From Chrysophaeum taylorii (taxonomy: Eukaryota > Sar > Pelagophyceae > Pelagomonadales > Pelagomonadaceae), in the NCBI GenBank assembly GCA_029834535.1, contig JAQMWT010000021.1:124001-188000 (forward strand): 64,000 nucleotides of DNA, read 5' to 3'. Positions 38,015 to 48,531 of this stretch are shown in pieces. The position numbers and the translations under genes were made by a program. The stretch's first letter is position 1; every line of letters starts with the position of its first letter. Under the pieces are notes generated by a model. That model worked only from the letters and a program-made list of their open reading frames with translations. It was not told the origin of the DNA and searched no databases.

Positions 38015-39524
38015 ATGGGCGGGGGGTATGAACCGATCGGGGATTCGCGACAACGAACGACGGGCGTGGCAGCGTTTGCGCTGGCGGCGGCGGTGGTGTT
38101 ACTGGTTGCGAACGCCAGCTTGTTACGGTGGCCGGTGCTGCGTCGGCGGTCAATTACATCCGTTGGAGAGAAGGAGCGCGTCGGGGACCCATCGGCGTTG
38201 GACTTTGAGCTGTACAAGATTGCTCTGTCGTCGCGCGTCGGGGACTCGAACTTGATTCGCGAGTTTGTCAACGAGACTATAGCTCCGATGGATCCTAACT
38301 TTGACCTAGGGTGCGGGGGCGTGAAGATCAACGCGTATCTACTGCCATACGGCCCGCAGCTGCATTGGGTCGAGAGCTCGATCCTGTCGGACGATCCAGC
38401 ACCGATCGAGGATTGGCAGACGTATTTCGAGACCGTCAACGGCGGACTGAGCGAGTTCAACGCCTTCATGCACAACAAAATATCGATGTTCACGACGAAT
38501 CTCGCCGGTCCGCTTGCGATCCTTCGGCAGCGCGATGTCTCGATGCTGTTGCGGCGAAGCACGGGCTACACGACGGGCGCCGCGAGTCCAGTCGGAGAGG
38601 TTGCCCACGTCGTCTTTTCGATCTCCGGCCGCGCCTACGAGTTTCTCGCGCCTATCGCGGGAAATCTCATTCGTGAGACGCGAGACTGGCCCGAGTGGGA
38701 CGACACTCTCGAATGCCCGCCGGCGCATCGCCTCGACGAAAATCTCGACGAGTACTCGACGACGTACGAGGCATACGTCGACGACGCGTCGTCGCTCATG
38801 TCCGCCTGGAAGCGAGAACGGGGATACTTTCCGCCGATGCTCGCGCACGTCGGCGTGGCCATCGTCGAGGAGGACCTCACTCTCGTCCGTCACGGACTCT
38901 TTGATGATTTGAGCTCAATAGCCGGCATCCACGCGTACGAGGAGTACGCGACAGACGACGCCGGAGACTGCGTCGTTTACCGTATCCCCACTGTCTCGTC
39001 AAAAGGATTCCGTGCGCCCGTGCGATACGTGATCAACCCCGCCGCCAGCCGCGAGCTGGCAGCCCGTGGGCACGGCAGGTCCGTCGCCGAGTATAACCAG
39101 TACATCCATTCGATCCACGAACGAACGGCCGCCGCCTACGACGACTGGGAGGGCTGGGACCATTGGCTCGATCAGGTGTGTTGTGTTTCCTGGTCTCTTT
39201 CACCCTCGATTGCCCCAGCATATTGGCCTCAAATACGTTGGGCACCGAAACGAGGCTGTCGCCCGAATGCTCAACGACAATCTCACGTCCGTCGCGGTTG
39301 GCCAGAGAACCACGGCCGACTACGGTCAAGAAAAGGCTGTGCACTGGTACACCGGCTACCGCGGGTCTATATCTTGGGAATATTGGGTCACGGGCTGCTC
39401 GGAGTTCTCGACCAACGGCGAGGCAGACGTCTGCGCCTGCATTAGCGCAAACAACGACGCGTTGTTTGCGGCCGAGTTCGGCACCAATTGTACGGGCCTG
39501 GGAGACTGGTATGAGAATGGCTGA
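38015..39524 (+). CDS. Type II membrane glycoprotein of unknown family, two exons
   Basis: ATG at 38015 (GTG further upstream is rejected). Exons 38015-39175 and 39219-39524 with a 43-nt intron (donor GTGTGT, acceptor GCCCCAG) joining HWLDQ to HIGLKYVGHRNEAV; 488 residues. A TM segment at about residues 17-36 (GVAAFALAAAVVLLVANASL) is followed by a lumenal or extracellular domain with potential N-glycosylation sites (NET, NCT) and Cys pairs (CGG, ECPP, GCSEF, CACIS, NCTG). Blocks such as LHWVESSILSDDPAPIEDWQ, HKISMFTTNLAGPLAIL-type, GEVAHVVFSISGRAYEFLAP and HAYEEYATDDAGDCVVYRIP look globular. No known family recognised. The second exon ends in GLGDWYENG. Confidence 0.75.
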
Positions 39525-42500
39525 CAGACATCCCGGCTCTAATGTCTTAGGAGCACCGAGCTTGGCTTCAAATCAAGACATGCCGACTGTGATCGACCTC
39601 GTCTTGCTTCGCGCTTCGAAGCACGTATCTTCGTATGATGCCGCGTCGTGAAGATTGCGTCGGCTGCCACGTGAGCGAGCATATACAACTCGCCTTGCGC
39701 GAATATGTCAAGCTCGGGAATCCAAGCTACTGATGTGTCGCTACTGGGCTGGCCGCCACGCGCGGCCATGTCGCAGTTTTGTTTGTTCTGTTTTCGTGCT
39801 GTGTGGTAATAAAGTTCCTGTGATATTAATGTGGTTTGGGATGCAGCGAGCTCCCAGGTTCAAAGAGCCAGAATAGATGTGAGAGCTGCCACATTGGATG
39901 TGCGCAAGGAAGAGAACGGGGGAAAATAAATAAATCAGGCAGCAGAGGATGGCGAGTATCGTGCTCTCTTATTAACTAACTATGGTCCACAGCCCAGTGC
40001 ATGGGGTAGGCAATCCAAGCGCCGTAGCGCTCGCTCGGGACGAGGATCACTTGGAAGTCGGACGACGAGTCCAGCAAGGGAAGTCGGGGGAGAGCGGATG
40101 GCCTGTCGCCATGCGACGCGGCCTTAGGCGAGTAACAGGACTTCGTTGGTATGCGGAATTTGCAGAGTGCCTCCTCGGTTGAGATCCAGGCGGCAAGTTA
40201 TTAACTGTGGAGACCCGCGGGGATGATTTAAGGCGCATTAGGAAGAGAGCATATTATTCCAAACGGTTCTAGGGAATGTGAGCGACGCAAGCTGCCCAGC
40301 GGACCTGAGAGACTGAGGTATCGATAGTTTCATACCCAAGGCGCTCGAAGGGATGAATTTTGGACATGGTGTACCCAGGTCTGACGTTGTGAAAAGCGGC
40401 ACATCGCGCGCGCGCATTTCGCGCGAAATCATCGTAGAAGGTTCAAGAAGACGACCTCGGCTAAGCATCATGATTCCTCGCCGTGGAGGTGGATCGCGAG
40501 GAAGAGACAGACGTAGACAGTTGGTTTGGCTCGAGTCGAGACGCATCTGGTGAAGCGCCTCTTCACTCGCAATACGACGGTCGTCGCAAAAACAGAAACG
40601 CCTCATCATCTGTATACGCTGGCTCTTCGAGTGCGACATCCTCAGCGCCGCGATACGCATTGTAACGTCATATTCCGGTCGCGGCGACGTTCGCTTATCT
40701 GGGCTAGTACTTTTTCGCAAATATAGTGACTCTGCGGACGCCGACTCTTGTCTGAGGCTCGTTGTTGCAGCAGTTTATGATGCGCTTCGTCATCACGCAC
40801 TCTGCCAGATGGGGTATGTAAGTCCACACGGATGACGGACGAGCCGGGAAAGAGTCGAAATCCGAGATGCTGTTCGTTGCCAAGCCAGACATTCTCTTCA
40901 TTGACACGACGACCTACGATGGTGCCGACTTTTCAGACTTCGACGTTGGAGACGGCCGTCATATTCCAGCTGTGGCGACGTTCAGATAATATATCTGGAC
41001 GCCGAAGAAGTATGCAAGAAAGCGCAAAGGGCAGGGCACAAGCATAAAGCCAATGGAGAGAAAGGAAGTAAAAGAAGCAAAGGCAGGCAGGAGAAGAAGG
41101 GAGAAGAAAATGTGCAAGTAGAAGAAGTGGCGACTCGAGACAGGAGGACGGCGGCGAAGCCGCAGGAGAGAAGAAAGTCCTCGATGAAGAAAACGAAGCA
41201 TAGAGAGACTTGAAAAGACGTTGCTATGCGGACAGGCGCGGGATGAAGACGCTAGGGAGCGGTCGCAGCATGATGCCTGACATCCTAAGCCGGACGCCAC
41301 AATTCATTTCGGTCAAGACGGCCAAATGTCGTGAGGATGCAGGTTAACCTCATGTCATGAGTATCAACGACACACCAAGAAGGAAACGACACGAAACAGA
41401 AGGACGGCAAGAATCTCCGCCGGCAACCTACCGCGCACGAAGTTATAAGCATCGTCGGTGCCATCGGGGTGGTAGCAGAAGAGCGTAGCGTCCGTGAATC
41501 AAGCATAAGAGAAGTCTGGTGAGCAGAGAGACGGGAAATTAACCAGCCCAGAATCGCTGTGCTCGCAATTACACGATGATGAAGCAGCAAAGTAGCCATA
41601 TAACTAGCTCTGTCGCGCCGTTGTCAAAGTGGGATGAAGGCATGTATCAATAGAAGCGACTCGGAAGATCCAGTCCGGCGACAACAGCGACACGCGTGAT
41701 CAGGGACGAGAAAATCCCTAGACCGCTGCTTTGGTGGCCTAATACGCCGCGAGGACCCTCACCTGTCAAGAAGGACGTACGCGTGCCGACATAAGATGTC
41801 GGGACAATCGAAGGTGCAGGGGCGACATCCGCGGGCTCGTATGCACGAAGACGCACAACCCCAAGCTGCACGAGCAAAGTCGACCAAACCCGATCACAAA
41901 GACGACGACGCCGCTGGAATGTGGCGAACCAGCGCCGGCAAAGTCAAGAAAAGCGTGCAAGAATGGCCACCCACGCCCGCCCCACGTCGACCACGCGCCG
42001 AAAAGCCATCAGCAGGCTGCTCGAGATTCTCGGCGGCAAAGGCAAACCTGCTGTCAGACGGTTTGCGGCATATTGGAGAAGGCCACGCAGCCATGAGAGG
42101 TCATACGAGCCGAAATGCGTCACGAGGCGTGAAGTGCGCAGTCTCATCCAAAATATCGCCTGATGTAACAGGCACGCCCTGCAAGAGGCCATTGTGAATA
42201 ATGTGCAAGCACATATCGCCTTTAATAAGACCAGCTTCCACGGGTGGTGGTTATCGAGGGAAAAGATCACAGAAGGGACCAAAGCGCGCTGGTTGTGTGG
42301 CACAGTTGTCCATGAACTCAGCGCGAAACGCGGAGGGATTTTTGGGGCCGAGAGACTATGACCCACAAAGCGAAAGCGTAGGGGCTGTAATGAAGGTAAT
42401 CTTTAGAATGACACAAACGGCCAAAAATCCTCCACAATGGAGAGGCAGGCGGCAACTCCATGGCCATAACTGGCTTCGCGCTACGTTGCCGAAATTTGCA

Positions 42501-43080
42501 AAAAACACGGCTCTCGCGTTGACTACTACTACTACTACTGTAGCAAAGAATCCAGTGGCGGGAATCATCAATGGGTGGCGGGAACGTATCTTCAGTATAT
42601 TTTGTATTGGGTTCTCTCCGAATCAATTGGCGGCGGTATATTTTCAGCTAATGTGAGATCACCTGCCCGTATACAAATAGTTCCAAAAACTCCCGCCGTT
42701 GTTACTGTAGTGTGAAGCAGGCGATTTTACTAAACCTCCTGCGCGATGGCGTGAGCGTTTTTTGAGCTGCTTCCAAGATAGGGGGTTGCCCGGACCTTAC
42801 CCTTCCGTGCCAAAAACGTGGTTCGATTGCGCTTGGTGGTGGTGGTCTTGACGACCCATACAAGTAAAATGAGTTTCCACGAGTTATCTTAAATATGGTT
42901 GTTGTTGTTGTCTTGTGGCGAGAGACGCTTTATAATTAGGGTAGAGGAAGGTCGACTTCTAATAAATAATAAGAGGGGGGATATGAGGACTAATAATAAT
43001 AGTAAGGGGGGTCACGCACGACAAGGGTCAACCATAAATAATCCTTGGCACGACGACCATTTCATAGGCCAGAAAAACTG
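39525..43080. other. Gene-poor, lower-GC stretch with decayed repeats
   Basis: 3.5 kb without a supported gene. 40540-40655 and 40867-40930 match parts of 9.2-9.6 kb. Plus-strand frames here give protein-like but interrupted segments: KRLIICIRWLFECDIL (about 40590), LRLVVAAVYDALRHHALCQM (about 40755) and MLFVAKPDILFIDTTTYDG (40867). A purine-rich region (41045-41200) and a (CTA)n tract (42520-42540) follow. Minus-strand segments near 42100-42250 (LHIIHNGLLQGVPVTSGDIL) also look like worn coding sequence. Family of the repeats not recognised; degradation is heavy. Confidence 0.45.
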
Positions 43081-46000
43081 ATGGCTTCTGAGATGGTTTT
43101 CTTCGTCAAGGGTGTGGACCTGTTGGTGGTGGGGGCGAAGGTGATCGCGGTATGTGTTTCGTGTGTCGTGTTGTGGAAGTATTTCTCGCGGCGAATCGAT
43201 AAGCTCGAGGAAGAAAATAACGAATCGTCGTCGATCGAAAACAACATCAAGGAGGCGACGGAACCGTTGTCTCCGCGCTCGGTAGTGGTGGTGACGGTGA
43301 ACGGCGTCGTGCATCGCATCGAGAACCCGTCGCCACGGTTGACGTTGCTGTCGTGGCTGCGCGACTCGCTGAAGCTGACGGGTTCGAAGATCGGATGCGG
43401 CGAGGGGGGCTGCGGCGCGTGCACCGTGATCGAGAACGACGCGCACGCGATAAACTCGTGCCTTCGGCTCGTTGTGGCGTGCGACGGAATGTCGATTACG
43501 ACAATCGAGGGTCTGGGGTCGAAGGCTTCCGGGTACTCGGAGGAACAGATTGCACTCGCAGATGGGAACGGATCGCAGTGCGGGTTTTGCTCGCCGGGGT
43601 GGAGCGTCGCGATGCGCGGACTGCGGAATGAAGGCGAAGTGACGGCTGAACGCATCGAGAGAGACCTGGACGGAAATATTTGCCGGTGCACGGGATACCG
43701 TCCGATCGTCGAGTCGTTCAAGAATGCTTTTGCCGACGTCGAGTTGGCGGCCGAACCGTGCCGGTCGGTCGCGACGGGAAAGCCGTGCGGCGGGCTGTGC
43801 GGGGTGGTTGATAAGGTGAGGGGGTTATCGTATGTGGCGCCGACCACGCTCAAGGAGCTCTACGGTCTCGTCGATGGGTTGAGTTACGAACCGGTCGAGT
43901 TGGTCGGTGGCGCGACGGCGACGATCGGCGTCTCCAAATATTACGGGGATTGCCTGGGCCCGCCGTGGGAGGGGGGTCTGCTGACGTCGGGGGCGCGGCT
44001 CGTCGCCACCAAGTCGGTTCCCGAGCTTTGCGAGATTTCGGCGACGCGCGATCGGCTCGTGGTCGGCGCGGCGACTACTATCTCAGAACTAGCGAAAACC
44101 CTCGAGTCGTACGAGGGGAGCCAGAAGCTGGCCGTCGGCGCGCGGCACCTCCGACGCGTTGCGAATCACCAAGTGCGCAACAGCGCGACCTGGGCGGGAA
44201 ATTTGGTGCTCGCCGCCAGGGCCTCGGGTTTCATCTCGGACGTCCTGGCGGCGTTTTGCGTCCTGGACGCGACGATCAAGGCGTCGCGCGTCGTTCGAGG
44301 CCGCCGGGAGACGGCGCGTAGGTCGGCCGAGGAGCTCGTGCGCGACATCCGCGAGAACCGTTGTGCCGGGTGCGTGATCCTCTCGATGTCGGTCGTCCTG
44401 GACGACGACGACGACGACGATAAAAGATCTTTCGCCTACGCGGACAAGGTGAGCGCGCGCCACTCGAACGCGCACGCGATCGCGAACTGCGGCCTAGCCG
44501 TGGTGCTGCGGGCCTCAGGGAAAGTCGCGACCGCGCGGTGTGTCTTGGGCGGCGTCGCCGACAAGGCCGCGCGCGCCTTGGTGAAGTCTGTCGTCGGAAA
44601 GTTCCTCGACAACTCGACGGTCCAAGTTGCGTTGCGGGAAATCCGCGCAGCGTGCGATTCCCCCGATTCGTACGAAGCCGACCTGGCCGTCGGGTTGGCG
44701 TACAAGGGGTTGCTGGGCGCGACGGCGCCGGATTTGCCGCTGCTCCGGTCGGCCCTTCTCTCGCTCGCTGCCGACAGGCCGGTGACCTCCGCGTCCCAGC
44801 ACGTCTCTGGCGCCGACAACATCGACAACGCGCCGGCGAGCGTCGGCCGCGTCAAGCTCGCCGCGCGCCTCCAAGCGTCGGGAGAGGCGGCGTACGCGAC
44901 CGACGTCGACGCCGTCGCCGGCGAGCTCCACGCGCACTTCGCTATTGTAAACTCGAAAAACTTGTCGTCGGGGGCCGGCGCGCTGGCGACCTTGGATGTT
45001 GCGAAGGCCCTGCGGGTTCCGGGCTGCGTGGACGTCATCACTTCGGCCAACCTCGCCGCTCGCTACGGCAGCGTCGGGACGCTCGGCGACGACGACGACC
45101 CGCTCCTCTACGGTATCGGCGACGACGTCTTCGTCGGAGCGCGGGTCGCGATCGCCGTCGCGACCGACTACGCCGCGGCGATCCAAGCGGCCCGGGCCGT
45201 CGTCGTGTCGGTCGCCGCGAAGGAGGCAGCGAGTTACGGCCGTCTCGTCGACCCCGCGACCGCGCTCGCGGCGCACTTTGGTGGTGCTGGAAAGGACGCA
45301 GCCAGCAGGACGTGCCGCGGGGTGCGAGGCAAGTGGCGCAAGATCGGGCTTCCGCGGCCTGGGCACCTCGAGGTCCGCGACAGTCGCGTGTGCGTGGAGC
45401 ACGTCGGGCGTCGTCGCGAGAAGAGCAGGGACGCGGTCGAGGTGCGCGGGACGCTGCGGACGGCGCAGACCAAGCACTTCCACATGGAGACCCACGCCGC
45501 CAGGGCCGTGCCGTTGGAGGACGCGGTCTTGGAAGTGTACTCGAGCTCCCAGGACAACGCGCTCGCACAGACGACCATCGCTGGCGTCCTGGCGTACCCC
45601 GAACACAAGATCGTCGTCAAGTGCCGGCGCGCCGGCGGCGGGTTCGGCGGCAAGCTCACGCTGCACTTGGCGGCGGCGAGCGCGGTGTCTGTGGTCGCCG
45701 AGAAGCACGGGGTAGCCTGCCGGCTTCACGCCGAGCGGCGCGACGACATGAACTCGACGGGGGGTAGGGAGCCCTCGACGTGCGCGTACGCGGCGACGAT
45801 CGATCCGACGACTCTCGAGCTACAGACGTATGCCGTTGACTTCGAGCTGACGGCGGGCGTCGCGACCTCGGACGCGACGGGCAGCGGGTCGATGGCCGTG
45901 GCGTGGTCGGACAACGTATACCTCGCCGCACACCACATCGCCCGGACCTCGGCGATCCAGACGCGAGCCCCGCGGAACACGTCGATGCGGTCGCCCGGCG

Positions 46001-47184
46001 TGCTCCAGTCGCACGCGACGCACGAGCTTGCTATGGTGCATTTGGCGCACGCATTGAAGAAACCCATCCACGAGGTGCAGGAGGCGAGTTTCTACGCGGT
46101 TGGCGATGCGACACCCTACGGAAACGTCCTCGGGGAAAACGGCTTCAACTACACCGTACCAAAACTGTGGGCTAACGCCAAGCCGCGCTACCTACTGCGC
46201 CGCGATGCCGTCGACGCCTTCAATACGGCGAACAAATATAAAAAAAGAGGCGTCTACCTGATGCCCACCAAGTTCACCATCGGACTGAGCGACTGGAAGA
46301 TCCCGGCGTTCGTCGTGATATACTCTGACGGAACCGTCGACGTCACGACGGGAGGCGCCGAGATCGGCCAGGGCTTGTACACCAAGGTTGCGGCCTGTGC
46401 GGCCAAAACCCTCGGCTGCGACATCGACCTCGTCCGCGTCTGCGCGACGGCCACCGACAAGGTCCCCAACAGCACCTGCACGGGTGGTTCCGGTACTTCG
46501 GAGTCGGCGTGCAACGCGGCGATTCTAGCGTGCCAGACGCTCGCCGACCGCCTCGCTACGTACGTCGAAGAATCTACCACCTGGACAGACGCCGTCTCGG
46601 CGGCTCTCGGCGATGGCGTCGAGCTCGCGGCGACCGGCTACAACAACCTCAACACGGGCCAGGAATTCGACTACGCCACGTACGGGGTCGGCTTGGCCGA
46701 AGTCGAGGTCGACGTCATCACGGGCGAAGTTGGCGTGGTCGAAATGAGCCTCCATCTCGACCAAGGTACCTCCCTGAACTCGGAGATCGATCTCGGCCAG
46801 ATCGAGGGGGGGTGCATGATGGCACTTGGATTCTTTTTTACGGAAGTCAACGTCGTCGATCCTAAGACCGGGGCGCAGAGCGCGCAGGGTACGTGGGAAT
46901 ACAAACCCCCCATGATCTCGGACATTCCCCTCAATCTCAACGTCACGATGCTCCCCAACACCCCAAACGCCTGCGACGTCTCCGTGCTGCGGAGCAAGGC
47001 CTCGGGGGAGCCGCCGATGCAGTGCGCCGCTGCCATGTTCTTCGCCGCGCGCGAGGCCGTCTCCGCCGCGCGCGAGGCCCTCGCGGGCAACACCGACTTC
47101 TTCTCGCTTCCGATCCCCGCGACCCCCGAGGCCATCCGCACGGCATGCCTCCTCGCCGACGACAACCTCGTCGTGCACATCTAG
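43081..47184 (+). CDS. Xanthine dehydrogenase/aldehyde oxidase-family molybdo-flavoenzyme with N-terminal membrane anchor
   Basis: ATG at 43081, 1367 residues, one exon. Domain order of the XDH/AO family: plant-type 2Fe-2S (GCGEGGCGAC, first Cys106), second 2Fe-2S (QCGFCSPGW ... CRCTGYRP), FAD domain (ELVGGATATIGVSKY; HQVRNSATWAGNLVLA), Moco domain (HFHMETHAARAVPLED, RRAGGGFGGKLT, RNTSMRSPGVLQ) and catalytic Glu1310 in SGEPPMQ. MRSPGVLQ instead of the XDH FRGFGGPQ pattern, and RTAQTKHF before HMETH, point to an aldehyde-oxidase-like or divergent substrate pocket rather than classic xanthine dehydrogenase. Unusually, about residues 10-32 form a membrane segment (VDLLVVGAKVIAVCVSCVVL) plus a short charged stalk, whereas family members are normally soluble. 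It may oxidise aldehydes or N-heterocycles at a membrane face. Confidence 0.9.
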   Translation: MASEMVFFVKGVDLLVVGAKVIAVCVSCVVLWKYFSRRIDKLEEENNESSSIENNIKEATEPLSPRSVVVVTVNGVVHRIENPSPRLTLLSWLRDSLKLTGSKIGCGEGGCGACTVIENDAHAINSCLRLVVACDGMSITTIEGLGSKASGYSEEQIALADGNGSQCGFCSPGWSVAMRGLRNEGEVTAERIERDLDGNICRCTGYRPIVESFKNAFADVELAAEPCRSVATGKPCGGLCGVVDKVRGLSYVAPTTLKELYGLVDGLSYEPVELVGGATATIGVSKYYGDCLGPPWEGGLLTSGARLVATKSVPELCEISATRDRLVVGAATTISELAKTLESYEGSQKLAVGARHLRRVANHQVRNSATWAGNLVLAARASGFISDVLAAFCVLDATIKASRVVRGRRETARRSAEELVRDIRENRCAGCVILSMSVVLDDDDDDDKRSFAYADKVSARHSNAHAIANCGLAVVLRASGKVATARCVLGGVADKAARALVKSVVGKFLDNSTVQVALREIRAACDSPDSYEADLAVGLAYKGLLGATAPDLPLLRSALLSLAADRPVTSASQHVSGADNIDNAPASVGRVKLAARLQASGEAAYATDVDAVAGELHAHFAIVNSKNLSSGAGALATLDVAKALRVPGCVDVITSANLAARYGSVGTLGDDDDPLLYGIGDDVFVGARVAIAVATDYAAAIQAARAVVVSVAAKEAASYGRLVDPATALAAHFGGAGKDAASRTCRGVRGKWRKIGLPRPGHLEVRDSRVCVEHVGRRREKSRDAVEVRGTLRTAQTKHFHMETHAARAVPLEDAVLEVYSSSQDNALAQTTIAGVLAYPEHKIVVKCRRAGGGFGGKLTLHLAAASAVSVVAEKHGVACRLHAERRDDMNSTGGREPSTCAYAATIDPTTLELQTYAVDFELTAGVATSDATGSGSMAVAWSDNVYLAAHHIARTSAIQTRAPRNTSMRSPGVLQSHATHELAMVHLAHALKKPIHEVQEASFYAVGDATPYGNVLGENGFNYTVPKLWANAKPRYLLRRDAVDAFNTANKYKKRGVYLMPTKFTIGLSDWKIPAFVVIYSDGTVDVTTGGAEIGQGLYTKVAACAAKTLGCDIDLVRVCATATDKVPNSTCTGGSGTSESACNAAILACQTLADRLATYVEESTTWTDAVSAALGDGVELAATGYNNLNTGQEFDYATYGVGLAEVEVDVITGEVGVVEMSLHLDQGTSLNSEIDLGQIEGGCMMALGFFFTEVNVVDPKTGAQSAQGTWEYKPPMISDIPLNLNVTMLPNTPNACDVSVLRSKASGEPPMQCAAAMFFAAREAVSAAREALAGNTDFFSLPIPATPEAIRTACLLADDNLVVHI

Positions 47185-47316
47185 AAAGAAAGAGTCCTTA
47201 CTGCTGCCGCCGCCGCCGCCGCCGAAATGAAATCACCTAGTAGTAAGTTTGCGTCGTCTGCAAAGTGAAAAAGTAAGCACCTCCACCATAATAGTAGGCG
47301 CGACGACGACGACGCG

Positions 47317-48444
47317 TCAAGAGACGGGACAGTCTCCGCCCGCGTGCGTTGTTTGCTGCGCGAGGGCGGCCGCGGCGTCGGGCGTGGAGCCCGCGTCGGT
47401 GGCAGGGAGATCGCTGGGTCCTCGGAAGGAATCAGGGGTGTGGAGGGAGGGTATCCAGAGAAAGTAGGCAGGGTCCTGGAGACGCTTGCCCCAGTAGAGG
47501 GGGATCGCGACCTTGCGGTCGGCAGGGTTGAGAAGGGTGCAGTCGTCCCCGTAGACGCGCTTTGCCAGATCCTCCATCGCGAGGTCGTCCCCCAAGACGT
47601 TAATTTCTGCGTTCTCCAAGAGCGCGACGTCGATCGAGGGCAGCGGGAACTTGTCCGGGCCGCCCTTGAAGTGAATAAAAGCCTTGATATCAGCCACCGT
47701 ATACGTAGGCTCGACGGGAAGCATGTACAACTGCCCCATGCCAACGAGAAAGACGTGAGGAGCGTAAGGATCAACTTCCCTCGAGACCGTCGTCATCTCG
47801 ACGGCCTCGTGGGGGTCGATAGTCCGGTGCTCGATGGCCTCGCGCTCGTAGTCGTCTAGGGCTCGAGCGACGCGCGCGACCTCCGCGTCGAGAGCCGCGG
47901 CGTCCGAGCTCCGTAACACGAAAATTTCCTCGTTCTCCCTAAAATCCCCTATCGGCGCGTCGTCGGGGATCATTGTTTTTGCAAACGTCAAGTAGGACCG
48001 CGTATCAGAAATCGCGAGCAAAGCGTCGGCGGGGTCGATGCGGGGGGATCTTCGACCGTTGTACGTTTCCAGAAACTTATTCTTAAGCCGAGACGCGGGC
48101 GCCTCGACCCACGCCTCGGGGATCGTGATAGCGACCCGGAGCCGCCGCCCAGCCTCAACGGCATCAATCCCGAACCCCTCGTACTGCACGAACACCTTGA
48201 CGCGCTTTTTCTTGTACTCGCCGAGGTCGATCACGTACTTCGCACCGAGCCCGAGCACATCCCGCAATTTGCCGCCCCGTTTCTTCGCGCGCTCCTGCCG
48301 CCGCGCCACCTCGTCAACTCGATGATGATGATGATCCGTTGACGACGACACCGGGTATTTCTTCGCGGGGGGCTCGTGCTTCTTCTTCGCATCTTCCTCC
48401 TTCTCGACACCACCACCTTCGAGCGAGGTAAGGTCGATGTCCAT
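47317..48444 (-). CDS. Uncharacterised protein, 375 residues
   Basis: ATG at 48444, single exon, 375 residues. The N-terminal ~60 residues are charged (EKEEDAKKKHEPPAKKY, His run, VARRQERAKKRGGKL). The middle (LGEYKKKRVKVFVQYEGFGI, RLRVAITIPEAWVEAPASRL, NKFLETYNGRRSPRIDPADA) looks globular. A later block, GQLYMLPVEPTYTVADIKAF followed by a beta-rich stretch to IPLYWGKRL, has the strand-turn-helix rhythm of a ubiquitin-like fold, but this is weak. The C-terminus is low complexity. No known family recognised. Divergent from the short gene at 48532 with 87 bp between ATGs. Confidence 0.65.
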   Translation of the reverse strand: MDIDLTSLEGGGVEKEEDAKKKHEPPAKKYPVSSSTDHHHHRVDEVARRQERAKKRGGKLRDVLGLGAKYVIDLGEYKKKRVKVFVQYEGFGIDAVEAGRRLRVAITIPEAWVEAPASRLKNKFLETYNGRRSPRIDPADALLAISDTRSYLTFAKTMIPDDAPIGDFRENEEIFVLRSSDAAALDAEVARVARALDDYEREAIEHRTIDPHEAVEMTTVSREVDPYAPHVFLVGMGQLYMLPVEPTYTVADIKAFIHFKGGPDKFPLPSIDVALLENAEINVLGDDLAMEDLAKRVYGDDCTLLNPADRKVAIPLYWGKRLQDPAYFLWIPSLHTPDSFRGPSDLPATDAGSTPDAAAALAQQTTHAGGDCPVS

Positions 48445-48531
48445 CTCGCGTCAAATCGGTCCGTTAGTCCTAACGGACTAAAGACGTCGAAGACCAACGT
48501 TGAAGCGTTCAGAACCAGCATCACTTTGAGT

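Noticed and set aside
42810-42860. GGTTCGATTGC as a tRNA T-loop
   Set aside because: No matching acceptor or anticodon stems around it.
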